From positions 21,087,491 through 21,151,490 of the forward strand of contig OY743190.1 of the NCBI GenBank assembly GCA_963555705.1: a stretch of DNA of 64,000 nucleotides, read 5' to 3'. Source of the DNA: Ligustrum vulgare (Eukaryota > Streptophyta > Magnoliopsida > Lamiales > Oleaceae). Under the pieces are notes generated by a model. That model saw only the letters and a program-made list of their open reading frames with translations. It was not told the DNA's origin and made no database searches. Below are positions 11,118 through 22,357 of the stretch, in pieces. Within the stretch, counting starts at the first letter, position 1, and every line of letters begins with the position of its first letter. The position numbers were made by a program, and so were the translations under genes.

Positions 11118-12590
11118 TGATAAGTGTATTTTATACACTTATTTCTATCCTAAACATAGGATTTTTATTGTTTGTTCAAGAATATTGGCTATTTATTTTG
11201 TTTGTATTTGTTTATATTTCAGAAATAACACAAAGTCAGGAAAACAATGGAATTGAAGCCAAAGTAGAGCAATTGGATGTTAAAAGTGTCAAAGTAAGCA
11301 AATCAAGAGTTGATACAGTTAATCAAAGGGCCAATTGGAAGAAGAAATCAAATTTGGAAGAAATCAAAAGTTCAGGGGCTAAATTGTAACAATCGAAAGT
11401 TGGAGGACTTGCTGTACAATTAAAAGATAGGGACCAACTTGTAACATTTAAAAGATGGAAATTGTATTCAACCGTAACACCGTGCGGTCGCACGACTTAA
11501 TACCGTGCGGTCGCACGATCACAAAAATCCGTGAAACCGCACGACTTAATACCATGCGGTCGCACGGTCGCAAAAATATGTGACTGAAACATACCTACAG
11601 AGTCGTGCGGCCGCAACATTTTGAACCGTGCGGTCACGCGGTTAAACTTCTGGGCCACAGCTGGGCTTTTTGCACGGGATTCAGCATTCTTTCTCCCCAA
11701 GTAACCTAATTCTCGTGAACGTCTATAAATACATGGCTTGGGGCACGAAATTAGGGGTTCCCAATTGTGATATTTCATGCCAAAACACTATCGAATTGCT
11801 GGGGGATCCATTGAAGGCCAAATTTAAGATTGAAGAACAAGGATCAAGAAGACGAACATGGTTACTTCTATTCATTTTTCTTGTAATTTATCTTTTATCA
11901 TGTTTTTAGGCTAGAATTCTTGTGTTAGGATTGTGATGAAGTTTTAATCATTGATTCTATGTTTTGACCTATTATTTAATATACGCAGTTTATGGGTTTC
12001 ATGCAATTAAATAAGTGCTTTTATTATTATGCAATTGTTTGGCCAGCTTTTGTGTGATTGTCTCTATGATTTTCTATGTTCGAAAGAGTAGGATTTCATT
12101 AGAAGCTATTTAATTGTCACAAAGTCTGATAGGGGATAGAAATATACCCCTATACTTTGTGTTATCCTATATAGTGTTCATTGATTGTTAATGCTTTTCT
12201 AATTGCTTAATTGTCATAGAAATAGTCAATTTGCATTTAGAGATAGGGTTTTATACATCGCTCGAAAGAGGACTTAAATAACATTTGGAACATGGATATT
12301 CAAAACCACGTGAATTGTATTTAAATGATTTAGTCAAACACATGGATAATTTGGTTAAAATGGATTAATAATTCTAACGCATTTGTTTTTATAAGTTTTA
12401 AATTTTATTGTTTCTTTAATTTAATCTTTATTTTAATTTTAAAATCAAAATTCTCAAACTCAATCAAATCTTTAGTTCCGATTAAGGATTCGTAATCTAA
12501 AATACAATTTAAAACAATCTCTGTGGGATCGATACTTGAACTCACGTCCACTTTATTACTTGCGCGGCCCGTGCACTTACGGAGCGAACA
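11118..12590 (+). mobile_element. Solo LTR S2 (Ty3/gypsy, TGATAAGTG family)
   Basis: Starts TGATAAGTGTATTTTATACA and ends GGAGCGAACA (TG...CA). The target duplication GATTT is perfect (11113-11117 and 12591-12595). It lies between the RT and RNase H parts of element A, whose coding sequence resumes immediately afterwards. It has three copies of the near-palindrome (G/A)TGCGGTCGCACG at 11482-11494, 11505-11517 and 11554-11566, plus related motifs to 11645. No internal domain is left, so it is a solo LTR. Confidence 0.92.
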
Positions 12591-12595
12591 GATTT

Positions 12596-14240
12596 CGTTG
12601 GGGGGTAGCACAAGAAGATGCTTTTAAAGTGCTTAAGGAAAGGTTATGTTCTGCACCAGTTTTGGCTTTACCTAATTTTTAAGTAAACATTTGAGATTGA
12701 ATGTGATGCATCAGGAATATGGATTGGAGCTGTTCTTATGCAGGAAAAAAACCAATTGCATTCTTCAGTAAAAAGCTTAGTGGGGCAGCTTTGAATTATC
12801 CTACTTATGACAAGGAGCTTTATGCACTTGTTCGTGCTTTGGAGACATGGCAGCATTATCTTTGGCCGAAGGAATTTTTCATACACTCTGATCATGAGTC
12901 ACTAAAGCATCTCAAGGGGCAAGGTAAGTTAAATAAAAGGCATGTTCAATGGATGGAATTCATAGAGACCTTTCCTTATGTCATCCGCTATAAACAAGGT
13001 AAAGAGAATGTGGTAGCAGATGCCCTTTCTCGCAGGTACGTACTTCTAAACTCTTTAAACGCTAGGTCACTTGGGTTTGAATATATTAGAGGTATGTATG
13101 TCGATGACCTTGATTTTTCTACCATTTATGCTTCTTGTGAAAAGTGTGCGATTGATAAGTTTTATAGGCATGATGGATACTTGTTTAGGGAAAACAAACT
13201 TTGTGTACCAAATTGCTCTATGCGTGAGTTGTTAGTACATGAGGCTCATGGTGGAGGGTTAATAGGACATTTTGGTGCCTTAAAAACCTTAGAATTATTG
13301 CAGGAGCATTTTTATTGGCCTAAAATGAAAAGGGATGTTCACCATATTTGTGACAGATGCATAACTTGTAAACAAGGTAAGTCTAGGGTCCTACCATAGG
13401 GATTGTATACGCCTTTATCTGTACCTAATGAGCCTTTGGTAGATATATCTATGGATTTTGTTTTAGGTTTTCCTAGGAAAAAAAAGGTAGGGACTCTATA
13501 TTTGTGGTAGTGGACAGGTTTAGTAAAATAGCACATTTCATCCCTTGTCATAAAACTGACGATGCAACAAACATAGCAGACATATTCTTTAGGGAGGTTG
13601 TAAGACTCCATGGGGTACCTCGAAGTATTGTGTCTGATAGGGATGTTAAGTTCCTTAGCTACTTTTGAAAAGTCTTGTGGGGGAAGATGGGTACTAAGTT
13701 GTTATTTTCTACTACATGTCACCCTCAAACTGATGGTCAAACAGAGGTAATTAATAGGACATTAATTCAACTTCTGCATGCTATAATAAATAAAACCTGA
13801 AGAGTTGGGAAGAATGTTTGCCTTTTGTTGATTTTGCATATAATAGAGCTGTGCATTCTACTACATCATATTCACCTTTTGAAGTTATTTATGATTTCAA
13901 CCTGCTAACTCCTCTTGATTTAATTCATTTACCTGTAGAGGAAAGGAGCAGTTTGGACGGGGAGAAAAAGGCCAAGCTTGTAAAGTCAATCCATGAGAAG
14001 GTGAAGGACCAAATAGAGAAGAGCAACGAGCGTTATGCATCCCAAGCAAACAAAGGGCGGAGGCATGTGACGTTCGAACCGGGTGATGGGTGTGGGTACA
14101 CTTGCGAAAGGATCGGTTCCCAACACAATGGAAATCAAAGTTGCAGCCAAGGGGAGATGGACCTTTTCAAGTCATCGAGAAGATAAACGACAATGCATAC
14201 ATGCTAGATCCCCCAGGTGAGTATAATGTACTGCGTCTTT
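12596..14240 (+). pseudogene. Element A RNase H and integrase remnant
   Basis: 12719-13399 is open and encodes the RNase H-like region ([64 protein letters not shown]). The zinc-binding head of integrase follows ([13 protein letters not shown] ... [16 protein letters not shown]). The catalytic core continues with stops and a frameshift between 13400 and 13800 ([34 protein letters not shown]). It recovers in 13818-14186 with FVDFAYNRAVHSTTSYSPFE, then LDGEKKAKLV and [15 protein letters not shown]. Sequence up to about 14240 resembles the C-terminal [14 protein letters not shown] region. Integrase would insert the cDNA, and this copy cannot. Confidence 0.9.
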
Positions 14241-14300
14241 TAACATGACTGACCTCTCTCTGTTTGATGCAGGTGATGATTCAAGGACTAATCCTTTTCA

Positions 14301-14312
14301 ATAGGGAGGGGA
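14301..14312 (+). promoter_or_regulatory. Element A polypurine tract
   Basis: Atagggaggggaa directly precedes the 3' LTR. A purine run in this position primes plus-strand synthesis. Confidence 0.75.
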
Positions 14313-15083
14313 AGATGAGTACCAGAGTGGCCCTATGTGCAAGGACTCATTGCATGTGTCGGTGGGACCAATAATGAGGCTGAGGGCTAAGAAGATCAAA
14401 CAAGCCATGCAAGGATTTAAGCAAGCTTGGGTGGATGAGCATTCAAGTACAAGACCAAAGGCCCTACTTTTGACTCATGACATGATAGAAGAGGAGCCAA
14501 AGTTGATGCAAGTGATTTGGGCCGAGAATCAAGTTCAAGAACAAGGAGTTGGGGATTTAAACCACGCGACCGCGTGGTATAAAGTTGAGGGTGATCGCTA
14601 CCTTTGCTGAAAATAAGACCCAAGTGATTTTGGCCTCTCCACGCGATCACCACCGTGATGCCTGCGCGATCGCGTGGGTATAGAAATTAGGGTTTTACGC
14701 ATTTTTTATTCTTTTTCCGTTTTGGGCCCATATGTTGCGGCTTTGTCTTGTTTTCCGCGAGAATAGTCTTTATTACTTACTTTTCATTCATTGTAAACAC
14801 AACTTTGAGATTATTGATAACTACAGGTGAGATATTCCTTCGTTCTTCTTCATTCTTAACGAACAAATCGAACTTATCAAAGGATTAGACAACATTTGTG
14901 GCGTTCACCATTTGTAGTTCTTATCTCCTCATTGTAACGGGTATTTGATTTGATATACCTTGGGTTCTTGTGTCGTGAGGTCGGGGTTGCATTTTTATCG
15001 TCTACCAATTGAATTTGGGGCTTTTCGGCATTTCGAGTCTTAATTCCGCGTGTTCTTCGTGATCTCGATAATGGATCACATCA
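14313..15083 (+). repeat. Element A 3' LTR with a ~450-bp internal deletion
   Basis: Starts AGATGAGTACC and ends GGATCACATCA, colinear with the 5' LTR except that bases matching about 7196-7645 are missing. The junction (gcatttttatcgtctaccaat) lies at a TATC present at both deletion ends in the 5' LTR, which suggests loss by microhomology. GC-rich modules are kept at 14562-14576 and 14640-14676. Confidence 0.85.
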
Positions 15084-15088
15084 ATATC

Positions 15089-15171
15089 TATTTCGTATAC
15101 GTCGAGGACAATGTAGTTTTCTAAGTTTGGGGGTGGGTATCTTATTCATTCCTTGTTTTACATGCGCATTT

Positions 15172-15216
<45 letters not shown>

Positions 15217-16138
15217 AAAAAAATCGAAAATTTACAAATCTCTGTTGATTTGTTTGCTGCCTATTATATTGTTCATATTAGATCTTTTGCATAAGGGCCA
15301 AGAGGATTTTCAGTCAATGAGTATAAGCCAGTACTAGCAACATAAAAAATGTCTTATTATTCTCTTCGTAACCTTTTTAAAATGAGTAAGTAAGCTTTTG
15401 AGGGTGTTGAAACCTGGTACCCTAAATTCATTTGAGTTGGGAGTTATCATCCTAAAGCTCATTGCATGGGTCATTCAGAAAGTTGTAAGGGAAAGAGGAC
15501 TTACACAAACGAAAAAAAACATCTTTTATTATTCTTCATAGCCTTGGTGAGTCGAGTAATTAAGTTTTTAATGTTTTTCAGAACCTGGTGCCCCAAAGTC
15601 ATCTAACTCGGGAGTCATCAATCTAAAGCTCGTTATGGGGGTCACTTACAAAGTAAATAAGAAAAGTATTGCTCAAAAGCTGAGAAAAGAAGTAAGAAAA
15701 ATAGAAAAATAAAGTACTGGGTATAAACTTTGAGACTAGAAATTTAGAGACTGATGGTGTAGAATATGGAACTGATTATCATCGATCTTTTATGCAAACT
15801 TATCTAATTCTAATTGCCTTTGTGGAAAAATACAATGTGTTAATGCCCCTATTTAGTATTGATAAACATTAAATTTTGATAAAAGCCAATGAGGTGTATG
15901 GTTAAAAAGTTGTGGGTCCCATAAAAGTTGTAGTTAAGATCAAATGTTAACTTTAAATTTGGTTAAAATCTAAAATTTTAGTGCTACCAAATAGGGGCAA
16001 TGATGTTTAGAAACCATATGAATAGAAGGAACCTCAAGATTTGAGAGAAAAATATAAGGTTGTGATCACACATGAGAGATGCGAGAAACGTAAAAAGAAA
16101 ATCATTGTTTGAAGACATGGTATTCAGATTTTTAATGC
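15089..16138 (+). repeat. Element B 3' spacer, second part, with an imperfect tandem duplication
   Basis: No gene. It begins with cgaggacaatg and agtttgggggtggg, typical of the 3' untranslated part of plant gypsy elements. A (TA)n tract lies at 15177-15215. A roughly 170-bp unit occurs twice (about 15349-15482 and 15520-15654), both copies sharing AACCTGGT(A/G)CCC and CGGGAGT(C/T)ATCA-like blocks. The last 300 bp are plain AT-rich sequence up to the insertion of element C. Confidence 0.55.
15177..15215. repeat. (TA)n microsatellite
   Basis: About 19 TA units in element B's 3' spacer. Confidence 0.97.
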
Positions 16139-16143
16139 ATCAT

Positions 16144-16329
16144 TGTTATAAACTATTAGAAAGATGAGAGAGATATAGAGAGGTATAGAGAATTCTTCTT
16201 CTTTCAAAATTGTCTTAAATGAGGAAGTTAAACCCCATATTTATAGGGATGAACAAAAGGCACAATCATAATAATGTAAAATTTACAGGAGTATAATGAT
16301 CATTCACAATAAACCTATATTTTATAACA
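16144..16329 (-). repeat. Element C 3' LTR (186 bp)
   Basis: Pairs with 22177-22352. On the plus strand it runs TGTTATAAACTATTAG...TATTTTATAACA. The CTCCCCCTTGA that follows is the complement of the polypurine tract. Confidence 0.88.
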
Positions 16330-16341
16330 CTCCCCCTTGAA
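16330..16341 (-). promoter_or_regulatory. Element C polypurine tract
   Basis: The minus strand reads TCAAGGGGGAG immediately before the 3' LTR. A second purine run of the same type (CAGGGGGAGTAG on the minus strand, near 16520) lies upstream, next to a duplicated block (about 16361-16435 and 16455-16516, both with CCCAGTGGGATAAAAC). Confidence 0.75.
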
Positions 16342-16536
16342 TGACCGATTACCCAATGCCTGCCTCGTTAAAACCATGCTTGAAAACCCAGTGGGATAAA
16401 ACTTAAATGAAGGAAAAGAGTATAGTCATTGTGAAGTATAAAAATAATGATGTCTCATTAAAACCTTGCTAGGAAAGCCCAGTGGGATAAAACCTAGATG
16501 AAGGAAAAAGAGTACAACTACTCCCCCTGAAGTTGG

Positions 16537-18165
16537 TCATCGTAAATCATTGAGCCGACACATTCTTATCTCGTGTATCAATTTCTTAAATATAGATGTC
16601 GACAATGCTTTAGTGAATAAGTCAGCCACATTATCACTTGAGCGAATTTGTTGAACATCAATATCTCCTGCTTTCTGAAGCTCATGTGTATAGAAGAATT
16701 TTGGAGATTTGTGTTTTGTTCTATCTCCTTTGATATAGCCTCCTTTGAGTTGTGCAATACAAGCTGCATTGTCTTCATACAATATCATTGGGCTATCTTT
16801 TGTCGAAGCTAATCCGCATGATGATTGGATATGATGAGTCATGTTTCTCAGCCATATACATTCTCGACTTATCTTAAGATTGCAATAAGTTCTGAATGAT
16901 TTGAAGATGTTGCTACCAGATTTTGCTTCACAGATCTCTACGATATAGTTGTTCCACCACGTGTAAACACATATCCTGTTTGCGATTTGGCTTGATGTGG
17001 ATCAGATAGATAACCTGCATCTGCATATCCCACTAAAGAAAATCCCAGTTTGTGAGAATAAAGTAATCCCATATCTTTAGTACCTTTTAGGTAACGAAGA
17101 ATGTGTTTAACACCATTATAATGCCTTTGAGTTAGTGCAGAACTATATCTCGTGTGGAGATTTACAGAAAAGGCTACGCCAATTTTAGTGCAATTTGCAA
17201 GATATGATAATGCTCCAATTGCACTAAGATATGGTACTTCTGGACCAAGAACCTTTTCTCCATCTTCAAGTGGACGAAATGGATCATTTTTTGGATCAAG
17301 TGATCGAACAACCATTGGTGATGTTAATGGATGTGCTTTATCCATATAAAATCGTTTCAAGACCTTTTCCGTATATGAATATTGATGAACAAATAATCCT
17401 TCTGGGAGATGTTCAATTTATAACCCAAGACAAAATTTGATTTTTCCCAAATCTTTCATTTCAAATTCATTTTTCAAGTAATCAGTAGTTTTATTGAGCT
17501 CTTCAAGAGTTCCAACAAGATTTAAATCATCAACATAAACTGCCACAATCGTAAATCCAATATTTGTTTTCTTTATGAAAACACATGGGCATGTATCTTC
17601 ATTTTTATAGCCCTCATTCAACAAGTACTAGCTAAGGCGATTATATCACATGCGCTCACATTGTTTCAATCCATATAATGATCTTTGTAATTTAATTGAA
17701 AACATACTTCTCATGTATGTATCATTTATTTTTGGCACTCTAAGTCCTTCGGGGACTTTCATGTATATGTCACTATCAAGTGAGCCATATAGATATGCAA
17801 TTACTACATCCATAAGGGGCATATCAAGCGTTTCAGACACGGTCAAACTTAAAAATATGAATGTGATGGCATCCATGATTGGAGAATATGTTTCCTTATA
17901 ATCAATTCTAGGCCTTTGTGAGAAACCTTGAGCTACAAGTTGGGATTTGTATCTCGTAATTTCATTAATTTCATTTCTTTTCCTTACAATGACCCATTTG
18001 TATCCTACAGGAATTACATTTTCAGGTGTTCGAACTACTGGTCCAAACACTTTTCATTTCTCTAAGGAATTAAATTCCACCTACATAGCTTCATTCCATT
18101 TTGGTCAATCATTTCTCTATTGGCATTCTTTAATAGATAGTGGGTCTGGATCCTCATTTTGAAAT
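16537..18165 (-). pseudogene. Element C reverse transcriptase and RNase H remnant
   Basis: Minus-strand pieces in order: 17646-18050 (VGYKWVIVRKRNE, LVAQGFSQRPRIDYKETYSP, MDVVIAYLYGSLDSDIYMK, RSLYGLKQCERM), 17418-17624 (AVYVDDLNLVG, catalytic YVDD at about 17526-17537, then EFEMKDLGK), 16938-17360 (AIGALSYLANC, VKHILRYLKGTKDMGL, VGYADAGYLSDPHQAKS) and 16537-16842 (ILYEDNAACIAQLKGGYIKG, SSDNVADLFTKAL). Together these are a nearly complete copia RT-RNase H. It is split by stops and frameshifts at about 17420, 17640 and 16930. It would make and trim element cDNA. Confidence 0.9.
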
Positions 18166-18639
18166 ATTTCAAAAGCCACTTGGAAGGCAAAACTATCATC
18201 TATGATAACATTGTCCCTTTCCCATAATTTATTGCATAACAAATAATTTATTGAAATCTCATTATTCTCATACATCTATGATTCTGTGGGAACCACGTCA
18301 TCACTATTAGATTGTTTCATTGAAATCTTTGGTTTTTTAGGAACCATGTTACCACTATTAGATTGATCAATCTTTTCTACTTTTACTCGTTCAGGAGTTT
18401 TTGTTGATTTACTTTTCTCTTACGAGGTACAATGTCTTTTGAACCAACTGGTCTTCAATGCTTCGACGTATTTGAGATTCACTTGTTATAGCAGTTTTCC
18501 CTACAGGGACATCAGTCTTTGCTAGAGTACTTTCTGCTAGTATATATGACTTCGTCACATTTCTTGTGTCAACAAATACATCAGGAAATTGATTTACAAC
18601 TCTTTGAAAATGAATAATTTTTTCAATCTCTTGCTCACA

Positions 18640-19620
18640 TTGATTGCTTCAGGGATCAAAGTGAGATAGAGTTGTTTCGTTCCAAGAAATGTTATCCTGT
18701 TTTTCACGATGCAACTTTACTCCCCCCTAAAGTTGGAAATGTCATTTCATCAAAATGACAATCTGCAAAACGTGCAGTAAACAAATCACCTATTAAAGGT
18801 TCAAGGTACATAATAATAGAAGGTGAATCAAAACCAACATAAATCCCAAGTCTACGCTGGGGACCCATTTTGGTACGTTTTGGGGAGAGATTGCGACTTG
18901 GAAAGCACAACCAAAAACCCTTAGGTGAGAAATATTAGGTTCATGACTAGATGCAAGTGTAGGGGTGAATATTGATAATAAGCAGTTGCTCTTATACGAA
19001 TCAATGATGCATCATGTAATATGGCATGACCCTAAATAGAAGCTGGGAGTTTTGTTTTCAAGAGTAGTGGTCTAGCAATTAATTGTAGACGTTTAATAAA
19101 TAACTCTGTTAACCCATTTTATGTATGGACATGAGCAACTGAATGTTCAATGACAATCCTAATTGACCTTCAGTACTCATTGAATCTTTGTGATCTAAAC
19201 TCACTAGCATTAACAAGATGAATTGTCTTAATTGAGTAATCGGGAAATTGAGCTTGTAATTTTATTATTTGAGCCAGTAGCCTAGCAAATTCTACATTTC
19301 TTGTGGAAAATAAACAAACATGTGACCATCTAGTAGAAAAATAAACTAGCACCATAAAATAACGAAATGTTCCACATGGTGAGTGTATCGGCCCACATAT
19401 ATCTCCATGAATCCTTTCTAAGAAAGTTGGAAATTCAACATTGACTTTTGTAGTGGAAGGTCTAATGACTATTTTCCTTGCGAGCAAGCAACACATAGAT
19501 AATCATTAGGTGAAAGAATCTTCTAGATCTTTAGAGGATGTCCATGTGAGTTGCTAATTATTCGAGGCATCATTATTGCTCCTGGATGTCCAAGTCGATC
19601 ATGCCACAATATAAAAAATT
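18640..19620 (-). pseudogene. Element C integrase remnant
   Basis: Minus strand: LWHDRLGHPG at about 19600 (the H of the zinc-binding head), CVACSQGK around 19480, and IHGDICGPIHSPCGTFRYFM for the first catalytic Asp at about 19410. HLVNASEFRSQRFNEY replaces the usual D-N-A-G/S-E-F, so the second Asp seems lost. The C-terminal copia segment KRTKMGPQRRLGIYVGFDSP lies at 18704-18910. Stops occur between 19170 and 18910. Integrase would insert the cDNA. Confidence 0.85.
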
Positions 19621-19622
19621 TT

Positions 19623-20168
19623 GAGTCCACGAACTTCGGGTTCATGACAACATTTGATTCGATTTTTTTATGGATGTATAACACATTCCAGAAGGAAATG
19701 CTGAAAGTTTTTCTTTTATCTACTTCTGACCAGATACAAAAGAAGTAATGCAAAAATATTCAATATTATTTCCTTGCATCGTTTCAATGTGATATCCATT
19801 ATAGCAGATATCATTAAAACTAAGCAAATTTCTTCTGAATTTGCTGGAGGAAAGTGCATTGTAATGCATAATTGTGTATTATTTGATAAAATAATACAAG
19901 CTCTATTGGAGCCTTCAACGATTCTCAATGTGCCGAATATCATATTAACATTATGTTTCGCTAATTTTAAGTTTAGGAAATACTCTTTCTTTCAAAGTTT
20001 TAAAATAAGTATTTTTACACGATCATACAGGGATTCTTTGTTTCCTTCTTTTATCGTAGTCCCAAGATCTTTTGAGACAAGATGAATTTTGACATCCAGA
20101 ACCAATGATAGATAATTCTTTCCAGATAAATCAAGTGCAACGAACTCAAGTTTAGTGATGTTTTCCAT
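19623..20168 (-). pseudogene. Element C gag start fused by deletion to gag-pre-integrase region
   Basis: The minus-strand ATG at 20168 begins MENITKLEFVALDLSGKNYL, typical of plant copia Gag N-termini. After about 60 codons and a stop, the sequence jumps to IFGTLRIVEGSNRACIILSN-like and VLMISAIMDITLKRCKE-like gag-pre-integrase sequence (19716-19943). The middle and end of Gag, including any zinc knuckle, and the protease are absent, so an internal deletion removed them. It is non-functional. Confidence 0.75.
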
Positions 20169-21063
20169 TAGGATAACTATTCAATCAAACATTACACATA
20201 ATTAATTACTTAAAAAATCTGAGTATAATAATATAATAATAAATGTTAATAACATAATTTATATATCGAATATATATTCTTCTGGAATATTAATTATAAA
20301 TTTGTATTGTTATATCGAAAAGATATTCCTTTCAAAAATGATTTTGAAATCACTATTTTGATAAAAGTCGGATCTAGTATTTATTAATCAAGGTTATGAT
20401 TAAGAAAAGTAAATATTATTTTATCAATGAATTAACAAATAGTTAATAAATGGAATGAAAAGTGAAATTAGTCAAAGATTCTTCAAAAGTTTTGTGGGCC
20501 GTATATAACCAAGAATAAAGGTATGCTTACCTTTCTTGAATTGTGAAAAAGGAAAATCTAGAACTTGTCTTTTGCTTTTGTAAAAGGCTTTATTGATATG
20601 ATAAATGGATTAAATCATAAAATTATCCTTTTCGAAAAATACATAAAAGGTGAATTTATTTAAATCACGCATTTTTTTATAGATAAATATTTTAAGCATC
20701 AATATAATTTAAAGAGTGAATATATTAGAAACCAATAGAACCAATCATATAGGTGGTGACATAATATGTATATTTAAAAATGATAAAACCAACCATATAG
20801 ATGATAACGTAATATAATTAAAATCGGTAAAACCAACCATATATGTGGTAACATAATATGTATATTTAAAACTGATAAAATCAATCATATAGGTGGTAAC
20901 GTAATCTATCTATATATAATAATAGAATAACCGTCACAATTTTTATGCACACACTTTTCCGTCCAAAATTCTTTCTAAATCAGGAAATTCTTATAAAAAA
21001 AACAAGTATTAAATTTAATTAATAAAGTTGGTATTTAATGAAAGTTAATAATAAATGTGGGTC

Positions 21064-21065
<2 letters not shown>

Positions 21066-21142
<77 letters not shown>
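21066..21142. repeat. (TA)n microsatellite
   Basis: About 38 uninterrupted TA units inside the Helitron. Confidence 0.97.
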
Positions 21143-21148
<6 letters not shown>

Positions 21149-21432
21149 GAAAATTGGTGATGAATACAAATAAATTTAAAACAAATTTAATACAAAAAAT
21201 TTAATTAAACGCCAAATTTTAAGACACGTGGTATTTTTTTCCTACTTTGATTAAAGTTGTCCTTTTCTTTTTTAAAATTTCGAATTCGATAATATTTTCT
21301 AATAAAATATTATTTATACTATATTTTTTTATTTAATATGATTGTATATTAATCAACATAATTTCATGAATTCCAAAAAAAAAAATGTCTTGAGCATCGT
21401 GTGAGACATTATCATTTCTTTAACATGTATTC

Positions 21433-21470
21433 GTGTGTGTGTGTGTGTGTGCGCTCGCGCGCGTGCGTGT
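21433..21470. repeat. (GT)n-(GC)n alternating purine-pyrimidine tract
   Basis: GT repeats run into GCGCTCGCGCGCGTGCGTGT. Almost perfect purine-pyrimidine alternation over 38 bp could adopt Z-form DNA. Confidence 0.9.
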
Positions 21471-21486
21471 TGAAGTATTCAGTCAT

Positions 21487-21560
21487 GTTCTACCTTCAAG
21501 GCACAAGCTGTGGGCCCCACGTGGGGCCCACAGGTTGTGCCCCTTGAAGGGCACTAGAAC
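21487..21560. repeat. 74-bp GC-rich foldback (MITE-like)
   Basis: Near-perfect inverted repeat centred at 21520/21521 (GTGGGCCCCACGTGGGGCCCAC at the core). Arms extend to GTTCTA (21487) and TAGAAC (21560) with a few mismatches. Direct copies of TTGAAGTATT flank it (21470-21479 and 21568-21577). It lies between the two halves of the Helitron's internal duplication. Confidence 0.75.
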
Positions 21561-22176
21561 AAAATTCTTGAAGTATTTGTAAAATATATGTAATAAATAC
21601 ATTAAAAATTGAACTTAATCAAAGTTTTAAATACATTAAAAGAAAGTTGGTGATGAATACAAATAAAATTAAAACAAATTTAATACAAAAAAATTAATTA
21701 AACGCCAAATTTTAAGACGCCTGGGAATTTATTTTTTCTTATTTTGATTAGTGTTGTCTTTTTTAAAATTTCGAACTTGATAATATATTGTAATAAAATA
21801 TTATTTGTACTATATTTTTTATTTAATATGATTATATAATCAACATATTTTCATGAATTCTTATCATGGAAGGAAATCATGTACATTGCACGAGTGTGAT
21901 ACTAGTATATTTAAAAACGGTAGAACCAATCATATAGGTGGTAACGTAATATGTATTTTTAAAACTGATAAAATCAACCATATATGTGATAACGTATTAT
22001 ATTTAAAACTGGTAGAACCAACCATATAGGTGGTAACATATTATGTATATCTAAAACTGATAGAACCAATCATATAGGTGGTAACATAATATACAAAATA
22101 TATTTAAAATTATTACCTTCTGTATACAGATTGAACCTTTGTTAACTCAATCGGCTAGAGTCTCGTACTGATAACG

Positions 22177-22352
22177 TGTTACAAAACTATTAGAAAGGCG
22201 AGAGAGATAGAGAGAATTCTTCTTCTTTCAAAATTGTCTCAAATGAGGAAGTTAAACTCCCTATTTATAGGGGTGAACAATGATATAATCGTAATAATGT
22301 AAAATTTACATGGGCATAATGGTCATTCACAATAAACCTATATTTTATAAAA
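22177..22352 (-). repeat. Element C 5' LTR (176 bp) with adjacent primer site
   Basis: Pairs with 16144-16329. Just left of it (about 22152-22175), the minus strand reads CGTTATCAGTACGAGACTC, a degenerate copia primer-binding region of the TTATCAGCACGAGA type. The LTR is short, typical of several copia lineages. Confidence 0.85.
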
Positions 22353-22357
22353 ATCAT

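Larger units (their letters stand above)
6510..15083 (+). mobile_element. Element A: full-length but defective Ty3/gypsy (chromovirus-like) retrotransposon
   Basis: Bounded by LTRs at 6510-7736 and 14313-15083, with the perfect target duplication ATATC at 6505-6509 and 15084-15088. Internal order is tRNA-Met-type primer site, Gag with zinc knuckle, protease, reverse transcriptase (YFDD), RNase H, integrase (HHCC, DDE), polypurine tract. This order (RT before INT) defines gypsy elements, and the iMet primer site fits chromoviruses. I do not assign a lineage. Every domain carries stops or frameshifts, and a solo LTR (S2) splits RT from RNase H. It inserted into the 3' spacer of element B. Confidence 0.9.
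20905..21905 (+). mobile_element. Non-autonomous Helitron
   Basis: Begins TCTATCTATATATAATAATAG and ends GCACGAGTGTGATACTAG, a plant Helitron 3' terminus with a short GCAC-GTG hairpin before CTAG. It lies exactly between A (20904) and T (21906), as Helitrons do, and the flanks rejoin as one minisatellite unit. No Rep/helicase ORF is present. A block of about 220 bp occurs twice (21149-21374 and 21640-21861) in direct orientation, separated by simple repeats and a foldback. Confidence 0.75.
20731..22115 (-). repeat. Minisatellite in the 5' leader of element C, split by a Helitron
   Basis: About eight copies of a 45-50-bp unit, consensus on the plus strand around ACCAATCATATAGGTGGTAA then cgtaatatgtatatttaaaactgataaa. 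Four copies lie left of the Helitron (20731-20904) and about four right of it (21906-22115). They sit between the 5' LTR and the gag start of element C, so they belong to its transcribed leader. The Helitron interrupts the fourth unit. Confidence 0.8.
16144..22352 (-). mobile_element. Element C: Ty1/copia retrotransposon with short LTRs, defective
   Basis: LTR-like repeats at 16144-16329 and 22177-22352 run TGTTATAAAATATAGG...TAACA on the minus strand. The target duplication ATCAT is perfect (16139-16143 and 22353-22357). Reading the minus strand gives gag start, gag-pre-integrase, integrase, reverse transcriptase (YVDD) and RNase H, the copia order. All parts carry stops or frameshifts, and gag has a large deletion. 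The leader next to the 5' LTR holds a minisatellite that was later split by a Helitron. The element sits in the 3' spacer of element B. Confidence 0.9.
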
